Assembly (NCBI RefSeq): GCF_001305295.1
Contig: NZ_LJSI01000036.1
Location: forward strand, 1 to 64,000
DNA length: 64,000 nucleotides
From: Neptunomonas antarctica
Lineage (GTDB): Bacteria; Pseudomonadota; Gammaproteobacteria; Pseudomonadales; Balneatricaceae
Direction: 5' to 3'
Shown: in pieces, positions 18,329 through 28,422 of the stretch
How the letters are laid out: the number at the start of each line of letters is the position of its first letter
Numbering within the stretch: the first letter of the stretch is position 1
The notes under the pieces: generated by a model
Database searches by the model: none
What the model was told of the DNA's origin: nothing
Seen by the model: the letters and a program-made list of their open reading frames with translations, nothing else
Program-made: the position numbers and the translations under genes

Positions 18329-18535
18329 TTAAAATTTGAGTTATTTATATTTCTAGGTATTTAAAATACTTATGTTTTGCGGCATTTGAAGTGTTATTTA
18401 GCTAATAGTCCTTGAATCTCTAAAAAATCGAGGGGTAGGTTAGAATAATTCAGTATATGATTATTGATATCCAACAATAAATAGTTATAACACCTTGATA
18501 TCACAGGGTTTTTAAACAGTCGTTTTAATTTTATT

Positions 18536-18619
18536 TGTCAGTAAATTTTACAAGCTAAAATAAAATATATTATTTTATTGTTATATTTCAATTAGTTGTA
18601 ATTTTGGTATTGTTTTTGC
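18536..18619 (+). promoter_or_regulatory. Sigma54-type promoter and upstream element of the 18696-19652 gene
   Basis: Upstream element TGTCAGTAAATTTTACAA (18536-18553). 52 bases later TTGGTATTGTTTTTGCTA contains GG (18606-18607) and GC (18618-18619) ten bases apart. The start codon lies 76 bases downstream of GC. Confidence 0.75.
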
Positions 18620-18695
18620 TATATATATTCTAGATGAATAAATAATGACGGACTTCTTTATCACAGAGTCTATTACAGTATTTTGAGGTGATGTT

Positions 18696-19652
18696 ATGAA
18701 TATTAAATGGCACATTATTCCACTGTCAGCGGCCGCAATGCTTACAACGGGCTTGTTATATAATACCTCCGCACAAGCTGCGTATATTGTATCAAATGGA
18801 CAATGCAGCACTGATTCGGTAACACTTGATACTGTCACTAAGAGTGATGGTACCGGTACGGTTCATAGTGGTTCAGGTATTAATGCAACAAGTTGTGCAG
18901 GCATGTTTCTCGGTGCAAATGATGATAGCCATGATGCTAGTTCACCTACCCCGAATATTGGTCAGCTAGGAAATGGTTTTCTGAACGGTCAGACAGTTAA
19001 AAGCGGAAATGGAGGGGCAACTGGTGAGTTGGATCCTATGACGTTTATTGAAACCTCCGACCTTCAAGCTTTGGACTCGGATGGAATATTTAATGACCCC
19101 GGCTGGATTCATCTAGCTAGTTTTCAGGATGGCGGTAATGATAGTTCAAGTCCGAGCTATTCATCCATCGGTAGCGGAGCGAATAGCCTTAATCTCAATG
19201 ATGTATTAGACATCACATTTAACTGTGATACTGGTGCTGATTGTAAGGCTGGGACATGGTCTATAGCCACAACCACCGATATTATTAGTAAAGTACAGTC
19301 CATATTAGGGGTAGGGTCTTTTGATCATTTTGCACTTGTACTTAAAGGCGGTAATAGTGGTGTAGGCATATATGATTTCGACTTTTCTGAATTAGCAGAC
19401 CCATCCGCATACGCATTTTCAGGGCCTGATGTTATTGATTTTATGACACCATATACCTTTATGGGCACGTGGAATACAGATGACTTGTTAGCGACGAATG
19501 GTCAGCATCAAGCTCAGCGTTTTTCTCATGCAAATTTCTGGGCGCGTGATCCTGCCGCACCTACAAATGAAGTACCGGAACCTGCCACTATTGCTTTGTT
19601 TGGGCTAGGCTTGTTGGGGCTTGCCGGAATAAGAAAACGCAAAGCGGTTTGA
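18696..19652 (+). CDS. PEP-CTERM protein
   Basis: 318 residues. Signal peptide to about ASAQAA at residue 29, then a body with two probable cysteine pairs (C37 with C68, and CDTGADC near 175) and many glycine, serine and asparagine residues. The tail VPEPATIALFGLGLLGLA plus GIRKRKAV is a textbook PEP-CTERM sorting signal. The fold is not recognised. It starts at ATG 18696 after GAGGTG and carries its own promoter and terminator. Confidence 0.92.
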   Translation: MNIKWHIIPLSAAAMLTTGLLYNTSAQAAYIVSNGQCSTDSVTLDTVTKSDGTGTVHSGSGINATSCAGMFLGANDDSHDASSPTPNIGQLGNGFLNGQTVKSGNGGATGELDPMTFIETSDLQALDSDGIFNDPGWIHLASFQDGGNDSSSPSYSSIGSGANSLNLNDVLDITFNCDTGADCKAGTWSIATTTDIISKVQSILGVGSFDHFALVLKGGNSGVGIYDFDFSELADPSAYAFSGPDVIDFMTPYTFMGTWNTDDLLATNGQHQAQRFSHANFWARDPAAPTNEVPEPATIALFGLGLLGLAGIRKRKAV

Positions 19653-19684
19653 TTTTCCATTAAACAGTATATTTTATTGAATAT

Positions 19685-19713
19685 AGCCACCTTTGAAAAA
19701 GGGTGGCTTTTTA
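19685..19713 (+). terminator. Terminator of the 18696-19652 gene
   Basis: AGCCACC (19685-19691) pairs with GGTGGCT (about 19702-19708), then TTTTTATT. Reading the other way it could also serve yejF. Confidence 0.8.
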
Positions 19714-19755
19714 TTGCGCAGCTACCAATTAGCTGTATCGATACATAATTAATAT

Positions 19756-21390
19756 TTATTCAAAAGCCGCTTTCAGCAGTTCCTGAGTATAGGTATGTGT
19801 GGGTGATGTGAAGAGCGCCTTCGCTTCTCCCTGCTCCACAACTTCTCCCTGCTTCATAACCAGCACTTTATGGCTAAGCGCTTTGATAACCGTTAAGTCA
19901 TGGCTGATGAATAGGTAACTGAGGCCATATTTTTTCTGTAGATCTTTGAGTAGTTCTACAATTTGCACTTGTACGGTTCTGTCCAGTGCTGATGTTGGCT
20001 CATCCAGAATGATAACGTCAGGCTTAAGGATGAGTGCCCGGGCAATGGATATACGTTGTCGCTGCCCTCCTGAGAATTCATGCGGGTAGCGGTGGCGTAC
20101 TTCCGGATCAAGCCCTACTTCGATAAGTGCTTGTCTTATCATTGATTCGCGTTCAGAAGCATTGCCAATGTTGTGAACGGTTAACCCTTCAGCAATACAC
20201 TCTTCCACTGACATGCGAGGGCTGAGGCTGCCGAATGGATCCTGGAATACAACTTGCAATTGCCTGCGCAGCGGTTTTACGGCTTTCTGGTTCAGGTTGT
20301 CGATTCTATTGCCCTGAAAATTTATTATCCCTTCACTGCGGATAAGACGAAGTATCGCCAGTCCCAGTGTGGTTTTTCCAGAACCTGACTCGCCGACTAT
20401 GCCGAGTGTTTCTCCGCGCTTGAGCGTTAAGCTAACATCATTAACCGCTTTAATATGGTCGACGGTTTTACCTAAAAAACCCCGCTTGATCGGAAACCAG
20501 ATTTTCAGTTGCTGTGTTTCTAAAATCAGCTCACTGTTTTCTTTGATCGGTAGTGGGTTACCCGTAGGCTCTGCTGAAATCAGTTGTTGCGTGTAGCTTG
20601 CCTGTGGCTGATTAAATATCTTATCTGTTGTGCCATGTTCGACTATTTCACCCTGATACATCACACACACGTTTTTTGCATAGCGCTTAACGATATTCAG
20701 ATCATGGGTGATCAGTAGAATTGCCATACCCAGTTTTTTCTGCAGTTGTTGCAATAACTCTAGTATCTGTTTCTGTACGGTAACGTCCAGTGCTGTTGTG
20801 GGCTCATCAGCGATAAGTAACTCAGGTTCATTGGCAAGGGCCATCGCTATCATGACACGCTGCCGCTGCCCGCCGGAAAGTTCATGTGGGTAGCTATTTA
20901 AGCGGCTTTGAGGATCTCTTATGCCCACCAGGTTGAGTAATTCCAGAATTCGCTCACGTGCAGCTTCGCCTTTGAGTAACTTGTGTAACCAGAGGCTCTC
21001 ACCAATCTGTTTTTCTATGCTATGCAGTGGGTTGAGAGAGGTCATGGGTTCCTGGAAGATAATACTTATACGGTCCCCTCTGATTTTTCTTAAGTTCGGC
21101 TCATCTGCTTTTAAAACATCTTCACCCTGATAAAGAATACGGCCTGTTGGGTGGCTGGCTTTAGGGTAGGGAAGTAAACGTAAAACAGACAGCGCGGTGA
21201 CTGATTTTCCGGATCCTGATTCGCCGACTAGTGCCAGTGTTTCACCTTTATTTAATTCAAAGCTAACCGACTTTACAGCATTAACCGCTGTTGCTCCTTC
21301 ACCAAATCTTACGCTAAGGTTTTCCACCTTGAGCAAGCATTGTGCGATTTCAGGTTTGATGTTCTGCTCCTCCGTAATATGCTCCGTCAT
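19756..21390 (-). CDS. yejF: Oligopeptide-type ABC transporter, double ATPase
   Basis: Two ABC ATPase domains in one 544-residue chain drive import through YejBE. Each half has Walker A (GESGSGKS near residues 56 and 330), a signature ([12 protein letters not shown] near 172; [12 protein letters not shown] near 442) and Walker B ([24 protein letters not shown]). The ATG overlaps the yejE stop. It is last of the four-gene yejABEF operon, known in E. coli for uptake of peptides including microcin C. Confidence 0.93.
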   Translation of the reverse strand: MTEHITEEQNIKPEIAQCLLKVENLSVRFGEGATAVNAVKSVSFELNKGETLALVGESGSGKSVTALSVLRLLPYPKASHPTGRILYQGEDVLKADEPNLRKIRGDRISIIFQEPMTSLNPLHSIEKQIGESLWLHKLLKGEAARERILELLNLVGIRDPQSRLNSYPHELSGGQRQRVMIAMALANEPELLIADEPTTALDVTVQKQILELLQQLQKKLGMAILLITHDLNIVKRYAKNVCVMYQGEIVEHGTTDKIFNQPQASYTQQLISAEPTGNPLPIKENSELILETQQLKIWFPIKRGFLGKTVDHIKAVNDVSLTLKRGETLGIVGESGSGKTTLGLAILRLIRSEGIINFQGNRIDNLNQKAVKPLRRQLQVVFQDPFGSLSPRMSVEECIAEGLTVHNIGNASERESMIRQALIEVGLDPEVRHRYPHEFSGGQRQRISIARALILKPDVIILDEPTSALDRTVQVQIVELLKDLQKKYGLSYLFISHDLTVIKALSHKVLVMKQGEVVEQGEAKALFTSPTHTYTQELLKAAFE

Positions 21391-22433
21391 AATAGGGTTT
21401 TCCGAGGGTCGAAAGCGTCGCGTATGGCTTCACCAATAAAAATCAGTAAGGTGAGCATAATAGACAGCGTCATGAAGGCGGACAGACCCAGCCAGGGAGC
21501 GTGAAGATTATCTTTCCCCTGAGCAATCAGCTCACCTAATGATGCAGAACCCGGGGGTAGGCCAAAACCTAAAAAATCCAACGCGGTAAGAGTAACGATG
21601 CCTCCATTGAAAATAAAAGGCATAAATGTCAGCGTGGCTACCATGGCATTGGGCAGTATGTGTTTAAACATGATTTGTTGATTTGATACGCCCAACGCTC
21701 TGGCGGCTCTGACATATTCCAGATTCCTGCCACGAAGAAACTCTGCACGCACAACATCTACCAGATTCATCCAAGAAAAAAGCAGCATAATACCCAGTAG
21801 CCACCAGAAGTTAGGTTCTACTAAGCTGGCAAGAATAATCAGTAAAAATAAAACTGGCAGGCCTGACCATATTTCGATAAAGCGCTGGAAGAAAAGATCA
21901 ATTTTTCCGCCATAATAACCTTGTACTGCACCTGCCATCACTCCCAGCACGGAACTTGTCAGGGTTAATACTAAGGCGAACAAAATGGAAATTCTGAAAC
22001 CGTAAATAACCCGGGCCAGTACATCACGGCCCTGATCGTCGGTCCCTAGCCAGTTCTCTGAGCTGGGTGGAGAAGGGGCTGGTACTGGCAGATCATAATT
22101 AATAGTTTGATGGTTATATCGAATCAGTGGCCAGATAATCCAGCCATGACCTTCTTCGATGATGAGTTCCTGAATGTAAGGATCTTTATAATCTGCCGCC
22201 GATTGAAATTCACCATCAAAGTCAGTTTCTAAATACTGTTTTACAACAGGGAAGTAATAACTACCCTTGAATTTGACGGCAAGTGGCTGGTCATTGGCGA
22301 TAACGTTCGCTAATAAACTGAGGATAAACAGTAATAGAAATGCCCATAAAGACCAGTATCCACGCTTATTCGCTTTGAAATTTTCAAGCCGGCGCTGGTT
22401 GATCGGGCTCATAGCTTTTTTGTTGATACCCAT
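21387..22433 (-). CDS. yejE: Peptide ABC transporter permease
   Basis: Inner-membrane permease of the DppC/OppC type, 348 residues. One N-terminal membrane segment (YWSLWAFLLLFILSLLANVI) is followed by a periplasmic stretch and five more segments. The cytoplasmic EAA loop is at EYVRAARALGVSNQQIMFKH. The start at 22433 is uncertain: the internal ATG giving MSPINQRRLENF is closer to E. coli YejE, and neither has an obvious ribosome site. Confidence 0.92.
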   Translation of the reverse strand: MGINKKAMSPINQRRLENFKANKRGYWSLWAFLLLFILSLLANVIANDQPLAVKFKGSYYFPVVKQYLETDFDGEFQSAADYKDPYIQELIIEEGHGWIIWPLIRYNHQTINYDLPVPAPSPPSSENWLGTDDQGRDVLARVIYGFRISILFALVLTLTSSVLGVMAGAVQGYYGGKIDLFFQRFIEIWSGLPVLFLLIILASLVEPNFWWLLGIMLLFSWMNLVDVVRAEFLRGRNLEYVRAARALGVSNQQIMFKHILPNAMVATLTFMPFIFNGGIVTLTALDFLGFGLPPGSASLGELIAQGKDNLHAPWLGLSAFMTLSIMLTLLIFIGEAIRDAFDPRKTLL

Positions 22434-22459
22434 ATTTACTTATTGATATCCATAGTTAT

Positions 22460-23545
22460 TCATTGCTCCCTGCTTTCAAAATCAATACGGGGATCGACCA
22501 TCACGTAAGTAATATCACTGACCAGTTTCATCAACAGGCCGATCAGCGTAAAGATATAAAGCGTTCCGAATATCACAGGATAGTCTCGGTTAATAACGGC
22601 TTCGTAGCCCAGAAGTCCAAGGCCATCAAGGGAAAATATCACTTCGATCAGCATTGAACCGGTAAAGAAAATACCTATCAAAGCAGCAGGCATGCCGGCA
22701 ATAATTAACAGCATGGCATTACGAAAAACATGTCCATAAAGCACGCCGCGTTCAGTGAGTCCTTTAGCGCGAGCGGTGAGTACGTATTGTTTGTTGATTT
22801 CGTCCAGAAAGGAGTTTTTAGTCAGCATGGTTAATGTGGCAAAACTGCTGATCACCGAGGCAAACACCGGTAGCGTAATATGCCAGAAATAATCGGCTAT
22901 TTTACCGCCCAAAGACAGCTCATCAAAGTTTGATGAGGTTAAGCCGCGCAGAGGGAACCAGTCAAAGTAGCTACCACCGGCAAACAAGACAATAAGCAGG
23001 ATAGCAAATAGAAAATTAGGAATCGCATAGCCGATAATGATGACGGTGCTGCTCCACACATCAAACGAAGAACCATCTTTAATGGCTTTTCGGATGCCCA
23101 ATGGAACAGAGATTAAGTAGGTCAGTAATGTCGTCCAGAGGCCGAGTGAAATAGACACGGGCAACTTTTCGATGATCAGGTCAATAACCGATTTATCACT
23201 GTAAAAACTTTTACCGAAATCAAACGTCAGGTAGTTCCCAAGCATTTGAAAGTAGCGCTCATGCACGGGTTTATCAAAGCCATACAAGGCTTCTATCTCT
23301 GCTACTAAGCTAGGGTCAAGGCCGCGTGCGCCTCTGTAGTTGCTGTCATTACTATTACTGCTGCTTTGGATTTCACCGCCGCCGGCGCTGCCGGGTATAG
23401 CGCTGTTACTCAGGCCTTCAAGTTGCGCCAGTGTTTGCTCTACCGGTCCACCTGGGGCTGCCTGGATAATCAGGAAATTGATCGTCAGAATGCCAATAAG
23501 TGTGGGAATGATTAACAGTAACCGGCGGAAAATATACGCTGCCAT
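22460..23545 (-). CDS. yejB: Peptide ABC transporter permease
   Basis: Second permease, DppB/OppB type, 361 residues. It begins with a membrane segment ([20 protein letters not shown]), then a linker rich in serine, asparagine and glycine, and five further segments; the EAA loop is [20 protein letters not shown]. Its ATG overlaps the yejA stop (TAATG), so it is coupled to the binding protein. Confidence 0.93.
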   Translation of the reverse strand: MAAYIFRRLLLIIPTLIGILTINFLIIQAAPGGPVEQTLAQLEGLSNSAIPGSAGGGEIQSSSNSNDSNYRGARGLDPSLVAEIEALYGFDKPVHERYFQMLGNYLTFDFGKSFYSDKSVIDLIIEKLPVSISLGLWTTLLTYLISVPLGIRKAIKDGSSFDVWSSTVIIIGYAIPNFLFAILLIVLFAGGSYFDWFPLRGLTSSNFDELSLGGKIADYFWHITLPVFASVISSFATLTMLTKNSFLDEINKQYVLTARAKGLTERGVLYGHVFRNAMLLIIAGMPAALIGIFFTGSMLIEVIFSLDGLGLLGYEAVINRDYPVIFGTLYIFTLIGLLMKLVSDITYVMVDPRIDFESREQ

Positions 23546-25341
23546 TATGGATTTAAGTCCTTAACCCACCAGGTATCAAAACCGAGATCAAATAGGGGTT
23601 TAATCTCAGGAAAGCTAAAGATGTTTTTGTAAGCTATTCGATAACTACTACTATGAAATTGAGGGATAACGTAATAATTCCATTGTAATACGCGATCCAA
23701 TGCTCGGCTGGACAGTACTAATGAGTGTCTGTCTTTTGCCTGAATGATCTGCTCAATTAACTGGTCGACCGCAGGGTTTTGAATGCCAATAATATTGCGG
23801 CTGCCGGGTTTGTCAGCGTTTTCAGAGCCCCAGAATTCACGTTGTTCATTACCCGGAGAGGAGGATTGTCCAAAAGAGCCGACCACCATATCAAAATCAA
23901 AAGCGCGGATTCGATTAATGTACTGCGACACATCAATAATCCGGATGCTGACATCGACTCCTATGCGGTTAAGATTTTTTATCATAGGGGATACTACACG
24001 TTCGAACTCTTTTTGAACCAGCAGTATTTCAAAAGTCATTGGCTGTCCGGATTTAGCATTGAGTAGTTTGCCATTGATCAGATTCCAGCCCGCCGCTTTG
24101 AGGGTTCGAAGCGCCTCACGCTGTTCTTTACGGAGGTGTCCTGAACCGTTGTAAGTCGGGGCGTTATAGACGCGGGTAAATACTTCATCCGGTATTGTGC
24201 CTCGCAACGGTTCTAAAATAGCGAGCTCGTCTGCACTGGGGAGTGCCGTCGCCGCCATATCTGAATTAGAAAAATAACTGTGGGTACGGGTGTAGGCGTT
24301 GTAAAAGAGGTTCTGATTCGTCCATTCAAAATCGAAAGCGTAGCTTAATGCTTTACGCACGCGAGGATCTTTAAAGATGTCTCGACGGGTGTTGAAAACA
24401 AAGGCCTGCATGCCCGTTGGGCGGCTATGCTTTATTTCTTGTTTAATAATGTCGCCACTGTCAAATTGTGGGCCGGTATAGCCGGTCGCCCATTGCTTAG
24501 ACGATGTTTCTTGTCTGAAGTCGTATTCCCCCGCTTTAAAGGCTTCTAGTGATACGGTGGTGTCACGGTAATAATCATAAGTTATGGAGCCAAAATTATA
24601 ACGACCTTTATTAACGGCAAGGTCTTTACCCCAGTAGTCAGGATTGCGCTTAAAGGTAACAGCGCGGCCGGCATCGTAGCTAGCTAACACGTAAGGGCCT
24701 GAGCCAACCGGGATGTCTAATGAGGGTGAGCTGAAATCGTGATTTTTCCAGTAATGAGCAGGGAGTATCGGGATCTCGCCTACGATTAAGGGTAGTTCTC
24801 TATTACCGGTGGGTTTGAAGTGAAACTTAACGATATGCTCATTAATAGCTTCAACTTTATCAATGTCTCCTAGGTAGGCTTTATAAAAAGGGCTGCCTTT
24901 ATTAAGGAGAAGGTCGAATGTGAAAACCACATCGCTTGCTGTTACGGGCACGCCGTCAGAAAACATGGCTTCAGGATGCAAAGTAAAGGTGACGAATTCA
25001 CGAGACTCCGGCATATCGACTGTTTTAGCTAATAAGCCATATTGGGAAAAAGGTTCGTCCAGCGATTTACTCATTAGCGAGTCGTATATCAGTCCCAATC
25101 CATCAGCGGATGTCCCTTTGATAATAAACCCGTTAAAGCTGTCAAAAGTACCCAGCGCCCATTCTTTGATGTCGCCGCCTTTGTTTGCATCAGGGTTGGT
25201 ATAGTCAAAATGGGTAAAGTCAGCGGGGTATTTAAGGTCGCCATGCATAGATAGACCATGCTGTGTCGTGGCCGAGCTAAAGGATGATAAGCTTAATAGG
25301 AGTAAACTAATCACTATGTTTTTATAAGACAATACAGACAT
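23545..25341 (-). CDS. yejA: Periplasmic solute-binding protein of the Yej importer
   Basis: Family 5 extracellular solute-binding protein of 598 residues with a cleavable signal peptide ([17 protein letters not shown]). Supporting segments are [20 protein letters not shown] near residue 62, [19 protein letters not shown] near 127, and [20 protein letters not shown] near 275, typical of YejA. It captures peptides for YejBEF and is the first gene of the operon. Confidence 0.93.
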   Translation of the reverse strand: MSVLSYKNIVISLLLLSLSSFSSATTQHGLSMHGDLKYPADFTHFDYTNPDANKGGDIKEWALGTFDSFNGFIIKGTSADGLGLIYDSLMSKSLDEPFSQYGLLAKTVDMPESREFVTFTLHPEAMFSDGVPVTASDVVFTFDLLLNKGSPFYKAYLGDIDKVEAINEHIVKFHFKPTGNRELPLIVGEIPILPAHYWKNHDFSSPSLDIPVGSGPYVLASYDAGRAVTFKRNPDYWGKDLAVNKGRYNFGSITYDYYRDTTVSLEAFKAGEYDFRQETSSKQWATGYTGPQFDSGDIIKQEIKHSRPTGMQAFVFNTRRDIFKDPRVRKALSYAFDFEWTNQNLFYNAYTRTHSYFSNSDMAATALPSADELAILEPLRGTIPDEVFTRVYNAPTYNGSGHLRKEQREALRTLKAAGWNLINGKLLNAKSGQPMTFEILLVQKEFERVVSPMIKNLNRIGVDVSIRIIDVSQYINRIRAFDFDMVVGSFGQSSSPGNEQREFWGSENADKPGSRNIIGIQNPAVDQLIEQIIQAKDRHSLVLSSRALDRVLQWNYYVIPQFHSSSYRIAYKNIFSFPEIKPLFDLGFDTWWVKDLNP

Positions 25342-25454
25342 AAGCTAAAATCCACCGGGGTGTACAGTACGTGCGAATAGGGTGTTATATCAGTGGCGTA
25401 AATAGAATGCTACTTTTTAACGGTACGTCAGTTATAAGTCGGCCAGGTTGGGTG

Positions 25455-25721
25455 TTATTTTAAGGTAGTAGAGTAGTGCTTCGCGTGTTCTGTTAGTGCT
25501 TCATGTAACTTGTTACGAGGTGTTTTCGCGGATATTAATTGGAGATGCATTTGGGTTAAGAAGATTTTTTTATCAGCATCACCTTCTGCCAAAACTTTAA
25601 TCAGATCCTGATCCATCCAGCGCCGTATACGTTTGAAAAGGTAGATTTTGAAGCCAATAGCGCTAATAGTAGCGATGACTATAATAATAATGGCAAGCAT
25701 GTCCATTTCTAGTATCCGCAC
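25455..25721 (-). CDS. Small membrane-anchored hypothetical protein
   Basis: An 88-residue protein: one N-terminal membrane segment (LAIIIIVIATISAIGFKIYL) followed by a charged, mainly helical cytoplasmic part. I do not recognise it. It starts 9 bases after the mltD stop on the same strand, so it is likely co-transcribed. In-frame ATGs at 25706 and 25700 are alternative starts; GGATA before 25706 could be its ribosome site. Confidence 0.6.
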   Translation of the reverse strand: MRILEMDMLAIIIIVIATISAIGFKIYLFKRIRRWMDQDLIKVLAEGDADKKIFLTQMHLQLISAKTPRNKLHEALTEHAKHYSTTLK

Positions 25722-25730
25722 ATTGGTATA

Positions 25731-27332
25731 TTAACTTTCATTTACAAAAAGAGTGAGTTGTTGCCCTGGTTGGATGATAAGAGAACTGCTGTTTAAATTG
25801 TTCCATTCTTTAATATCATCCACATGTATGTTGTAACGACCAGCGATAGTCCAGAGTGAATCGCCACTACGCACCTCATAGCCAATTTGCTGTAATGCCT
25901 CTGCCTCGTCTTTTATAACGCTGCTTGGTAGCGCACCAATACGTAATTCTTTACCGGCGTTGAGCGTGTCACCCGCGCTGATGTTGTTCCATTGTGAAAG
26001 CAGTTCAACATTTACATGATGATTTTGCGCTATTCCCCAGAGAGTGTCGCCTGTTTTAACTGTGTATTGGTAGATCGATAAGGCACTGTGGACGGTTTTC
26101 TTTGCGGGTGTTGAGGTTGCTGTTGATGCGTTGGTTGGGGTTTTTCCTGATAGGGCTGCAATAGTAGTGTCTTGTGGAATGATCAGTGTTTTACCGGCAC
26201 GAAGTCGGTTTGATGGTAATTGATTGGCGGTTTTTATGGTCGCAATAGAGGAGTCAAACATTTCCGCTATTTCGCTAAGCGAGTCGCCCGGTTGAATCTT
26301 ATATTCAGCCCATTGGGTGCGTGCCTGTTGAGTTAGGTCGTTAAGGGCTGAACGTAATTGTTGCGCGTTGTCTTCCGGTACAAGAAGACGATGAGGCCCG
26401 GCGGGATCAGTCGCGAGACGTAACATGCCTGGATTTAATTGTTGTACTTCTGCTAGTCGTGTACCCGACATAAGTGCTGCCTGAGCGAGGTTAACCTGTC
26501 CGCCTGTGGCGATCACTTCAAAGTAGGGTTCGTTTTTGATGATAGGCAGGTTCATATGGTAGCGATCAGGCTGACGTACAAATGACGCGATGGCCAGAAT
26601 ACGCGGAACATAAAGGCGTGTTTCTCGAGGCAGTGAGAGTGACCAGAAGTCTATAGGTTTGCCCGCTTCACGATTTTTTCTGATGGCTCTGGAAACCGTG
26701 CCACCGCCAGCATTATAGGCCGCCATCGTTAATAGCCAATCACCGTTAAAGCGATTATTCAGATGTTCAAGGTAATCCAGAGCGGCGCTGGTGGAGTCGA
26801 TAATATCTTTACGGCCATCATACCAGCGGCTTTTTTTTAGGCCCTTGTACTTTGCAGTGCTGGGAATAAATTGCCATAGGCCGGCGGCATGACCAGAAGA
26901 ATAGGCTTCTGGGTTATAGCTACTTTCTACGGCGGGCAGCAGGGCTAATTCAGCAGGAAGACCACGTTTGAGTACTTCATTCAAAACGTAATGATAATAA
27001 GGTGCTGCATTTTCAGTAATGTGCTGCATATGTGTCGGGTAATTGCTATACCAGACGATTTGGGTATTAACGTCTTCATGCTGGGATTCGTCTGTTAATT
27101 GTAAGTTTTGACGGGTTAATTCCCAAAGATCATCAGGAGATTCTGTGGCAGTGTCGCCGTTTACAGGCTTCTTACGAGATTTACCAGATAGCGGTTCGGC
27201 AGAAAATATCTTGTCCCATACCGTTTTAGTGAGTTTGGGATTGGCGGATCCGCTGTCATGTTGCTGTATCGTCTGGCAGCCCGCTAAAAGGCTTGAGGCA
27301 ATGATGGCTGAGAGAATAAAACAACGTCGCAT
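25731..27332 (-). CDS. mltD: Membrane-bound lytic murein transglycosylase D
   Basis: Cleaves peptidoglycan glycan strands, forming 1,6-anhydro ends, at the outer membrane. It has 533 residues. A lipobox (LLAGC) anchors it. The SLT catalytic domain is around residues 110-260, with the glutamate in PAVESSYNPEAYSSGHAAGL. Three LysM modules follow (starting near 345, 425 and 485; each contains a G-D-[ST]-L core). The neighbour gloB upstream matches the order in Pseudomonas. Confidence 0.95.
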   Translation of the reverse strand: MRRCFILSAIIASSLLAGCQTIQQHDSGSANPKLTKTVWDKIFSAEPLSGKSRKKPVNGDTATESPDDLWELTRQNLQLTDESQHEDVNTQIVWYSNYPTHMQHITENAAPYYHYVLNEVLKRGLPAELALLPAVESSYNPEAYSSGHAAGLWQFIPSTAKYKGLKKSRWYDGRKDIIDSTSAALDYLEHLNNRFNGDWLLTMAAYNAGGGTVSRAIRKNREAGKPIDFWSLSLPRETRLYVPRILAIASFVRQPDRYHMNLPIIKNEPYFEVIATGGQVNLAQAALMSGTRLAEVQQLNPGMLRLATDPAGPHRLLVPEDNAQQLRSALNDLTQQARTQWAEYKIQPGDSLSEIAEMFDSSIATIKTANQLPSNRLRAGKTLIIPQDTTIAALSGKTPTNASTATSTPAKKTVHSALSIYQYTVKTGDTLWGIAQNHHVNVELLSQWNNISAGDTLNAGKELRIGALPSSVIKDEAEALQQIGYEVRSGDSLWTIAGRYNIHVDDIKEWNNLNSSSLIIQPGQQLTLFVNES

Positions 27333-27404
27333 AAAAAAATACCGTCAAATTTTTGTGCGGCTAATTCTAGCAGGCTGAGAATGATGGTCAATCTATGATA
27401 GTCA

Positions 27405-28178
27405 CTAGAATACGTTTTTCCATTCTCTAATAGCAGTAAATGTCTCTAATTCACTCATCATTGCCTTACCCGTGTGCATTTCTGCTGCCTTGCGTACGTC
27501 CTCGCATTGTGAACGCATAAAAGGATTGATAGTGAGTTCTTGTGAAAGGCGTGTAGGTAATGTCGGCAAATTTTGTGCACGTAAGGCTTTGCATTGCTCA
27601 ATAGTCGCTTGAATATCAGGGTTGTTTGGCTCAACTGCTTGCGCAAAATTCAGGTTGGCGAGTGAGTATTCATGAGTGCAATACACAGCGGTATTAGCGG
27701 GGAGTGTTTTGAAATAACTCATGCTTTGCAGCATTTGTTCCGGAGTGCCTTCAAATAAACGACCACAGCCTGCAAGAAAAAGCGTGTCGCCACAAAAAAT
27801 CTGCGGTTGGCTTGCCTTCAGGTAGTAGGAGATGTGATCGAGTGTATGGCCTGGAATCTCTTTGATTATTAATTGTTCGCCAAGAATGTCGATCTGATCT
27901 GAATCACCCAGTGGATAAGATATGCCTGTAAAAGGAGAATTCTTCGGCCCATAAACGGGGATGTTATACCGATCTACCAACTCTTTTACGCCACCGGTGT
28001 GATCAGGATGATGATGTGTCAGGAGAATCGCTTTTAACGGCTGCTGATACGTATCTATTGCCTTTATGACGACATCTGCATCGCCGGGATCGACGACTAT
28101 CATTCCTGAAGCATTACTTTTAGTAAGCATCCAGATGTAGTTGTCACTAAACGCGGGTAATGGTGTCACAGTAAACAT
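27405..28178 (-). CDS. gloB: Hydroxyacylglutathione hydrolase (glyoxalase II)
   Basis: Hydrolyses S-lactoylglutathione to lactate in methylglyoxal detoxification. It is a 257-residue metallo-beta-lactamase fold with the zinc motif THHHPDHTGG near residue 54, further ligands in PGHTLDH and FCGDTLF, and the C-terminal glyoxalase II domain (NPFMRS). Its promoter region and first 13 codons are tandemly duplicated immediately upstream. Confidence 0.96.
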   Translation of the reverse strand: MFTVTPLPAFSDNYIWMLTKSNASGMIVVDPGDADVVIKAIDTYQQPLKAILLTHHHPDHTGGVKELVDRYNIPVYGPKNSPFTGISYPLGDSDQIDILGEQLIIKEIPGHTLDHISYYLKASQPQIFCGDTLFLAGCGRLFEGTPEQMLQSMSYFKTLPANTAVYCTHEYSLANLNFAQAVEPNNPDIQATIEQCKALRAQNLPTLPTRLSQELTINPFMRSQCEDVRKAAEMHTGKAMMSELETFTAIREWKNVF

Positions 28179-28405
28179 AGAAGAGCAGCCTCATTTATTA
28201 TTCGTCTGAGATTATCCTAAACGGACATGATTGTTAACAGCAGGATTGTTAACAGATAGGTTTAGTTTATCAATTCAGATCTGGTTGTCACTAAACGCGG
28301 GTAATGGTGCCACAGTAAACATAGAAGAGTGGCCTCATTTTTTATGAATCTGAGATTACCCTATATGACCATGACTGTTAACATGTAGGTTCAGTTTATG
28401 TATTA
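28132..28405. repeat. Tandem duplication covering the gloB 5' end and promoter
   Basis: 28132-28275 and 28276-28405 are diverged copies. The first includes the gloB start; the second repeats its first 13 codons (MFTVAPLPAFSDN) and then hits a stop two codons on. The second copy lacks about 15 bases relative to the first near 28240, where copy one repeats TTGTTAACAG. The duplicate now forms the upstream region of the methyltransferase gene. Confidence 0.88.
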
Positions 28406-28422
28406 GGTTATAGCGTTTTAAT

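Noticed and set aside
14192-19713. Search for an exosortase or polysaccharide genes near the PEP-CTERM proteins
   Set aside because: No multi-pass membrane protein or glycosyltransferase frame is present; the processing machinery must be elsewhere.
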